In this document: in pieces, positions 16,437-20,785 of the stretch
Numbering within the stretch: the stretch's first letter is position 1
How the letters are laid out: each line of letters starts with the position of its first letter
From: an uncultured Porphyromonadaceae bacterium
GTDB taxonomy: Bacteria > Bacteroidota > Bacteroidia > Bacteroidales > Muribaculaceae
DNA length: 20,785 nucleotides
Reading direction: 5' to 3'
NCBI GenBank assembly: GCA_947166165.1
Contig: CAMVDK010000012.1
Coordinates: 1-20,785 of the forward strand
Translations under genes and position numbers: made by a program
Notes under the pieces: model-generated
Database searches by the model: none
The model's input: the letters and a program-made list of their open reading frames with translations, nothing else
Told to the model about the DNA's origin: nothing

Positions 16437-17741
16437 ATGATGGACAAGAAGCGTATCGTATTGATTGGCTCCGGCAATGTGGCCTGGCACATCGGCCGGC
16501 GATTGCAGGCATCGTGCCAGGTGGTGCAGGTGTACAGCCGCACCCGCAGCCATGCCGAGCGCCTGGCGCATGAGTTGGGCATCGACGGCGTGGCCACGCG
16601 GCCCGCCGAGTTGGCAACCGATGCCGAGGTCTACATCATGGCCGTCAGCGACGATGCCATCGCAGGCATTGCCGGCGAGGTGCCCGACAATGGCGCGTTG
16701 TGGCTCCACACGGCTGGCAGCGTGGCGCTCGACGTGCTCAGCGCGCACAGGCGGCTGTGCGGGGTGCTCTATCCCATGCAGTCGTTCTCCAGGCAGCTCG
16801 ATGTGGACTGGAGCCAGGTGCCCGTCTTTGTCGAGGGCAACTCGGCCGAGGCCACGGCGCGGGTGCGCGAACTGGCCGCGATGCTCTCGCCTCACGTAGA
16901 GGTGTGCGACTCGCGGCAGCGCGCCATGCTCCACGTGGCAGCGGTGTTCTCGTGCAATTTTGCCAACTATCTGTGGGTCACGGCGGCCGACTTGCTCGAG
17001 CAGCACGGACTGGACTTCGGTGCCATGATGCCGCTGCTGCGCAGCACGGTGGCCAAGCTCGACGGCCTGTCGCCCGCCGAGTCGCAGACCGGCCCGGCGG
17101 TGCGCGGCGACCGTGGGGTGATGAACAAGCACCTGGACATGCTCGCCGGCGACGAGCGCGCGCGTGGCGTCTACGAACTGCTGTCGCGGGCCATCGCCAG
17201 CCGGTTTGAGGTGGCGACAGGCGGCTCCGTGCCCGACTTTTCGCGCATACGAGGCATCGCCTTCGACGTCGACGGCGTGCTCTCGCCGTCCACCATACCC
17301 ATGCATCCCAGCGGCGAACCGATGCGCATGGTCAACATCAAGGACGGCTACGCCATCCAGCTCGCCGTGAAGCTCGGTCTGCCCATGGCCATCATCACCG
17401 GGGCCAACGTCGAGGCCGTGCGCGTGCGCTTCGAGGGACTCGGGATGACCGACGTGCATCTGGGAGCCGCCCACAAGCTGCCCGTGCTGCATCGCTGGAT
17501 GGGCGCGCACCAGCTGCGGGCCGACGAGGTGATGTATGTGGGCGACGACATCCCCGACATCCCCGTGATGCGCCACGTGGGGCTTGCCGTGGCCCCGGCC
17601 GACGCATGCCCCGAGGTGCTGGCCGTGGCACGCTACGTGACGCCCTGCCGAGGCGGCGACGGCGTGGCGCGCCACCTCATCGAGCACGTGCTCAAGGCGC
17701 AGGGCACCTGGCTCCACGACGAGCACGCCTTCGGATGGTAG
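16437..17741 (+). CDS. DUF2520 Rossmann protein fused to KdsC-like HAD phosphatase
   Basis: A single 434-residue frame carries two proteins usually encoded separately. Residues 5-15 (KRIVLIGSGNV) are a dinucleotide-binding Rossmann start, and the pattern AVSDDAI, HTAGSV, GVLYPMQSFS, FSCNFANYLW is that of the DUF2520 oxidoreductase-like family, up to about residue 262. Residues about 270-434 form a KdsC-type HAD phosphatase: FDVDGVLS with Asp277 and Asp279, ITGA (319-323 region), Lys347 and GDDIPD (369-374), ending in the typical GGDGVARHLIEHVL. KdsC removes phosphate from 3-deoxy-D-manno-octulosonate 8-phosphate or related nonulosonate phosphates. In Bacteroides I recall the two genes as neighbours, so fusion by loss of the stop is plausible. 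ATG codons at 16437 and 16440 are both possible starts. Confidence 0.88.
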   Translation: MMDKKRIVLIGSGNVAWHIGRRLQASCQVVQVYSRTRSHAERLAHELGIDGVATRPAELATDAEVYIMAVSDDAIAGIAGEVPDNGALWLHTAGSVALDVLSAHRRLCGVLYPMQSFSRQLDVDWSQVPVFVEGNSAEATARVRELAAMLSPHVEVCDSRQRAMLHVAAVFSCNFANYLWVTAADLLEQHGLDFGAMMPLLRSTVAKLDGLSPAESQTGPAVRGDRGVMNKHLDMLAGDERARGVYELLSRAIASRFEVATGGSVPDFSRIRGIAFDVDGVLSPSTIPMHPSGEPMRMVNIKDGYAIQLAVKLGLPMAIITGANVEAVRVRFEGLGMTDVHLGAAHKLPVLHRWMGAHQLRADEVMYVGDDIPDIPVMRHVGLAVAPADACPEVLAVARYVTPCRGGDGVARHLIEHVLKAQGTWLHDEHAFGW

Positions 17742-17794
17742 CCCCATGCGGCAATTCAATAATAATGATTTTTACTTGCCGTTTTCTTGGCATT

Positions 17795-17990
17795 GCGCTC
17801 GGTTTGCACTAATTTTGCCTCAAAAAGGCGAAATTAGGCTGCACCTCGGCAAAAAAGCAAGCGAGCTTGCTTGTTTTGCGCGCGGTTTGCACTAATGTTG
17901 GCTTCGCCCAAATTAGGCTGCGTCTCGGCAATGCAAAATCAAAAAACTTTGTTTTTCGTTTTGCATTGCGCTCAACTTGCACTAATTTTG
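17795..17990 (+). repeat. Cluster of promoter-bearing inverted repeats upstream of tgt
   Basis: The motif GCGCTCGGTTTGCACTAATTTTG or a close variant occurs three times, at 17795-17817, 17878-17900 and 17968-17990. Each of the first two is followed by a partly inverted partner AAATTAGGCTGCACCTCGGC or variant (17831-17851 and 17910-17930, two differences in 21). Between them lie the palindromes AAGCAAGC-GA-GCTTGCTT (17855-17872) and an ATGCAAAA...TTTTGCAT stem (17930-17966 region). All three motif copies include a TAATTTTG-like -7 box, so the repeat family carries promoters with it. The rest of the 270-bp gap has no coding frame of interest. Confidence 0.7.
17960..17990 (+). promoter_or_regulatory. 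tgt promoter inside the third repeat copy
   Basis: TTTG (17960-17963), a 19-bp spacer and TAATTTTG (17983-17990) are a full consensus match 21 bp before the tgt ATG. The -33 box lies in the right arm of the ATGCAAAA/TTTTGCAT stem. Copies 1 and 2 have only CTTG at the matching distance, and copy 2 has a mutated -7 box (TAATGTTG), so copy 3 is the likely active one. Confidence 0.7.
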
Positions 17991-18011
17991 CAGCCGAAAT
18001 AGAACGCGACT

Positions 18012-19142
18012 ATGGAATTTGAACTCAAAGCCACGGCGGCGGGCACTCATGCCCGGGCCGGTGTCATCACCACCGACCATGGCAACATCCCGACACCTAT
18101 CTTCATGCCCGTGGGCACGCTCGGTGCCGTGAAGGCGGTGCACATGACCGAGCTGCGCGACGACATCAAGGCGCAAATCATACTGGGCAACACCTACCAC
18201 CTCTACCTGCGGCCGGGCATGGACATCATCCACCGTGCCGGCGGACTGCACAAGTTCAACGGATGGGAACGACCCATCCTCACCGACAGCGGCGGCTTCC
18301 AGGTGTTCTCGCTGGCCGCCAACCGCAAGCTGCGCGACGAGGGAGTCACCTTCCGCAGCCACATCGACGGCTCCAAGCACCTGTTCACGCCCGAGCGCGT
18401 GGTCGACATCCAGCGCATCATTGGCAGCGACATCATGATGGCCCTCGACGAGTGCCCGCCGGGCACCAGCGACCGCAGCTACGCCGCCAAGTCGCTCCGC
18501 CTGACCCAGGGATGGCTCGAGCGCGGATGGAAGCATTTCTGCGACACCGAGCCGCTCTACGGCCACCGACAGGCCTTCTTCCCCATCGTGCAGGGATGCA
18601 CCTACAAGGACCTGCGACAAGACGCCGCGCGCCATGTGGCCGACCTCGGGGCCGAGGGCAACGCCATCGGCGGACTGGCCGTGGGCGAGCCCACCGAGGT
18701 GATGTACGACATGATAGAGGTGGTCAACGACATCCTGCCGCTCGACCGCCCCCGCTACCTCATGGGCGTGGGCACGCCGGCCAATATGCTCGAGGCCATC
18801 GACCGCGGAGTGGACATGATGGACTGTGTGATGCCCACCCGCAACGGGCGCAACGGCATGCTCTTCACCCGCCACGGCATCATGAACATGCGCAACCGCA
18901 AGTGGGCCGACGACTTCTCGCCACTGCAGGACGACGGCCCGTCAGTGGTCGACCACATCTACTCGAAGGCCTACCTGCGCCACCTCTTCATCGCCGAAGA
19001 GCTGCTCGCGCTCCAGATTGCCAGCATCCACAACCTGGCATTCTACCTCTGGCTCATGCGTGAGGCCCGCCAGCACATCATCGACGGCGACTTCGCCACC
19101 TGGAAAGCCCAGATGGTAGTCGACGTCATGCGGCGAATATGA
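18012..19142 (+). CDS. tgt: tRNA-guanine transglycosylase (queuosine pathway)
   Basis: Tgt exchanges the wobble guanine of GUN-anticodon tRNAs (Asp, Asn, His, Tyr) for the preQ1 base during queuosine synthesis. The 376-residue product has the expected length and motifs: TDSGGFQVFS (91-100) with general acid/base Asp92, DECPPG (146-151), VQGCTY (193-198), GGLAVGE (220-226), MGVGTP (251-256) and DCVMPTRNGRNG with nucleophile Asp271. The zinc ligands CxCxxC of the well-known enzymes are absent; the matching loop reads DDFSPLQDDGPSVVDH (about 300-315), while the later His340 is kept. I believe this is common in Bacteroidota Tgt, but have not checked. lptG follows after 21 bp. Confidence 0.96.
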   Translation: MEFELKATAAGTHARAGVITTDHGNIPTPIFMPVGTLGAVKAVHMTELRDDIKAQIILGNTYHLYLRPGMDIIHRAGGLHKFNGWERPILTDSGGFQVFSLAANRKLRDEGVTFRSHIDGSKHLFTPERVVDIQRIIGSDIMMALDECPPGTSDRSYAAKSLRLTQGWLERGWKHFCDTEPLYGHRQAFFPIVQGCTYKDLRQDAARHVADLGAEGNAIGGLAVGEPTEVMYDMIEVVNDILPLDRPRYLMGVGTPANMLEAIDRGVDMMDCVMPTRNGRNGMLFTRHGIMNMRNRKWADDFSPLQDDGPSVVDHIYSKAYLRHLFIAEELLALQIASIHNLAFYLWLMREARQHIIDGDFATWKAQMVVDVMRRI

Positions 19143-19163
19143 CGGCACACCTCACCGCAGCCA

Positions 19164-20360
19164 ATGTACCCCCCCTCAAAACAGAATATAAGCGTGAACT
19201 GGCAACGACTGCGCCACATCACAGGGCGTGACAAGCAGGACACAGGCGGGCAAGCCGATGCCGCTCGACCCGCACCAATCCGCAAACCGTGGGTCAAGAA
19301 GTTCGACCTCTACATCGTCAAGAACTTCTTAGGCACCTACATCTTTGCCATACTCCTGCTCATGGCCATCGTCATCATCTTCGACATCAACGAGAAACTC
19401 GATGCCGTGATCAACGCGCCCCTCAAGGACACCGTGTTCCAGTATTTCATGAACTTCCTGCCGTTCATCATGAGCCAGTTCAGCCCGCTGTTCACCTTCA
19501 TCGCCGTGATATTCTTCACCTCGCGCCTGGCCGACCGCAGCGAGATCATCGCCATGCTCTCGAGCGGCATCAGCTTCCAGCGCCTGCTCGTGCCCTACAT
19601 GGTGAGCGCCGCCATCATCGCCGCCACGAGCTACGTCCTGTCGGCCTACGTCATCCCACCCGCCACCGTGCAGCGCATCGCCTACACCAACCGGTGGGTG
19701 AAGAACAAGGAGGTGATCTATGCCGACAACATCCAGCTGCAGGTGCGCCCCGGCGTGATGGCCTACATGTCGCGCTACGACAACACCACCCGCACCGGCT
19801 TCCGCTTCTCGCTCGACCAGTACGACGGCAAGACGCTCCGCTCGCGCCTCACCGCCGAGAACATCCGCTATGCCGGCCAGGGACGCTGGACGCTCAACAG
19901 CTACACCATCCGCCACTTCGACGGCGTCAAGGAGTCGCTCACGCGAGGCACCACCGTTGACACCCTCCTGGGCATGGAGCCGCGCGACTTCCTCATCTCC
20001 AAAAACGACGAGCAGACCCTCACCTCGCCCGAACTCAAGCAGTACATCGCCCGCCAGCGCCAGCGCGGTGTGGCCAACATTCAGAACTTCGAAATCGAGT
20101 ACGAAAAGCGCATCGCCATGACCGCCGCCGCCTTCATCCTCACCGTCATCGGGCTCTCGCTCTCCTCGCGCAAGGTGCGCGGAGGCATGGGCATGAACAT
20201 CGGCATCGGCCTGCTGCTCAGCTTCAGCTACATCCTCTTCATGACCGTCACCAGTACCTTCTGCGTCTCGGGCTACACCTCCGCCCGCGTGGCCATGTGG
20301 ATCCCCAACATCCTCTACCTGCTCATCGCCGTCTACCTCTACCGCCGCGCCGCCCGCTGA
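19164..20360 (+). CDS. lptG: LptF/LptG family permease (lipopolysaccharide export)
   Basis: LptF and LptG are the membrane subunits of the LptB2FG ABC transporter that extracts lipopolysaccharide from the inner membrane. The 398-residue product shows the family pattern: an N-terminal amphipathic start (KKFDLYIVKNFLGTYIFAI), transmembrane segments near residues 58-75, 95-118 and 150-170, a periplasmic beta-rich region (about 190-280) and three helices at the C-terminal end with SLSSRKVRGGMG. The first 37 or so residues are polar and unlike the family, and no other ATG lies closer, so the true start is uncertain. LptF versus LptG is not resolved. The gene shares the tgt transcript, a recurrent pair in Bacteroidota. 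Confidence 0.9.
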   Translation: MYPPSKQNISVNWQRLRHITGRDKQDTGGQADAARPAPIRKPWVKKFDLYIVKNFLGTYIFAILLLMAIVIIFDINEKLDAVINAPLKDTVFQYFMNFLPFIMSQFSPLFTFIAVIFFTSRLADRSEIIAMLSSGISFQRLLVPYMVSAAIIAATSYVLSAYVIPPATVQRIAYTNRWVKNKEVIYADNIQLQVRPGVMAYMSRYDNTTRTGFRFSLDQYDGKTLRSRLTAENIRYAGQGRWTLNSYTIRHFDGVKESLTRGTTVDTLLGMEPRDFLISKNDEQTLTSPELKQYIARQRQRGVANIQNFEIEYEKRIAMTAAAFILTVIGLSLSSRKVRGGMGMNIGIGLLLSFSYILFMTVTSTFCVSGYTSARVAMWIPNILYLLIAVYLYRRAAR

Positions 20361-20403
20361 ACACCGCTACCCTCGACAACGAATCTAACTGATGAATATA
20401 AAA

Positions 20404-20476
20404 AACAACAAATGAAACAAATGAAACGAATGCCTGACCCGGTTGGCAATTTGTTCAATTTGTTTAATTTGTTGTT
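20404..20476 (+). repeat. Long AT-rich imperfect inverted repeat after lptG
   Basis: The 31-base left arm (20404-20434) and 32-base right arm (20445-20476) are complementary except for a few positions and one bulge, with a ten-base loop TGACCCGGTT. The arms are themselves made of a nine-base unit, AACAAATGA and variants. It lies 43 bp after the lptG stop and would form a strong mRNA hairpin. Without a T run directly after it, it is probably a 3' stabiliser or repeat-family member, possibly a terminator. Confidence 0.6.
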
Positions 20477-20534
20477 ATAATAGTTGTTGCTATAGTAAGC
20501 CAATGCCAGATGTGTTGCCTTGTCTCCAGATTCT

Positions 20535-20695
20535 CCAGTTCGGAGAACTGGGCAAGGCCAGCGGCCTTGAATTGAACTGAACCCCAGGGCGCAAGCGTCG
20601 GAGGCTCTTGTGGCCTGGGGTGGGCGGCACACCTCGGCTTTGGGCCTCGCAGAGGGCCAACCGACGGTCGCTGAAATTGCCCCTCTCCGAGGCCC
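20535..20695 (+). other. Hairpin-rich intergenic segment
   Basis: Four inverted repeats follow one another: CCAGTTC-GGA-GAACTGG (20535-20551), CAAGGCC-AGC-GGCCTTG (20553-20569), CCCCAGG with CCTGGGG (20582-20588, 20614-20620), and a 15-bp stem with one mismatch (20642-20656, 20681-20695) starting GGGCCTCG. No coding frame with recognisable features exists in 20361-20730. It could be a structured RNA, a REP-like element or a remnant of a mobile element next to the IS end. Confidence 0.5.
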
Positions 20696-20730
20696 ATTCC
20701 CCTATGTCGGCCTTCCCCCATGCCGCGCAG

Positions 20731-20785
20731 TGAACTGCGCCCCAAAAGTTGGACACAAAAAAAGGAGAAATGAGATATAGTCCAC
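20731..20785 (+). mobile_element. Left end of a probable IS3-family insertion sequence (partial)
   Basis: TGAACTGCGCCCCAAAAGTT followed by GGACAC resembles the terminal inverted repeat of IS3-family (IS150-like) elements, which begin TG and share CCCAAAAGTTGGACA-type ends; this is from memory. A purine-rich AAAGGAG sits just before an ATG at 20770, as expected for the first transposase frame. The window ends 16 bases into that frame, so the transposase, the other end and the target duplication cannot be seen. Confidence 0.6.
20770..20785 (+). CDS. Start of possible IS3 OrfA transposase (cut by window edge)
   Basis: The frame begins ATG with AAAGGAG two to three bases upstream, one of the few strong Shine-Dalgarno sequences in the window. 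Only MRYSP is visible, too little to identify a family directly; the call rests on the IS-like end immediately upstream. Confidence 0.4.

Noticed and set aside
15906..17759. 617-codon minus-strand frame opposite feoAB end and the DUF2520-KdsC gene
   Set aside because: Spans two convincing plus-strand genes and their promoter; no recognisable protein features.

Overview
The window is a stretch of chromosome from a high-GC member of the order Bacteroidales. A Muribaculaceae-like gut lineage is my best guess, but that is inference. The grounds are: promoters of the Bacteroidota form TTTG-N19-21-TAnnTTTG in front of several genes; the gene order tig-clpP-clpX-recQ; a fused FeoA-FeoB; tgt followed by an LptF/LptG-type permease; a TonB-dependent outer-membrane receptor; and few Shine-Dalgarno sequences. 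Almost all genes are housekeeping or transport genes. I see no rRNA, tRNA or CRISPR array, and no complete mobile element.

Layout. Positions 1-480 are non-coding and rich in repeats: a perfect 27-bp inverted repeat (6-32 and 270-296) encloses two 65-bp direct repeats, followed by further hairpins. From 593 to 6398 lies the protein quality-control and repair block. It holds trigger factor, interrupted by an in-frame TAG at 941-943, then clpP, clpX and recQ. A 53-codon gene (6504-6665) with a leader hairpin and a strong terminator follows.

From 6862 to 9960 three genes run on the minus strand: a TonB-dependent receptor resembling metal receptors, a small Cys/His-rich membrane-anchored protein upstream of it, and a MutT-type Nudix hydrolase. 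A compact divergent promoter region separates mutT from a plus-strand group: a protein-kinase/AAA+ ATPase fusion, an unrecognised 128-residue protein and an MFS transporter. Next come feoAB (ferrous iron import) with a palindromic candidate operator, and an unusual fusion of a DUF2520 Rossmann protein with a KdsC-like HAD phosphatase. A promoter-bearing repeat cluster leads into tgt and the lipopolysaccharide-export permease gene. The window ends in a hairpin-rich intergenic region and what looks like the first bases of an IS3-family insertion sequence.

How the genes connect. ClpX feeds unfolded substrates to ClpP, while trigger factor would normally shield nascent chains at the ribosome; the premature stop leaves only its ribosome-binding part. 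Two separate metal-acquisition units are present: outer-membrane receptor plus Cys/His protein, and FeoAB in the inner membrane. The most unusual items are the kinase-AAA+ fusion, the broken tig, the DUF2520-KdsC fusion, the composite inverted-repeat element at the left edge and the promoter-carrying repeats before tgt. None of the novelty claims could be checked against databases here.
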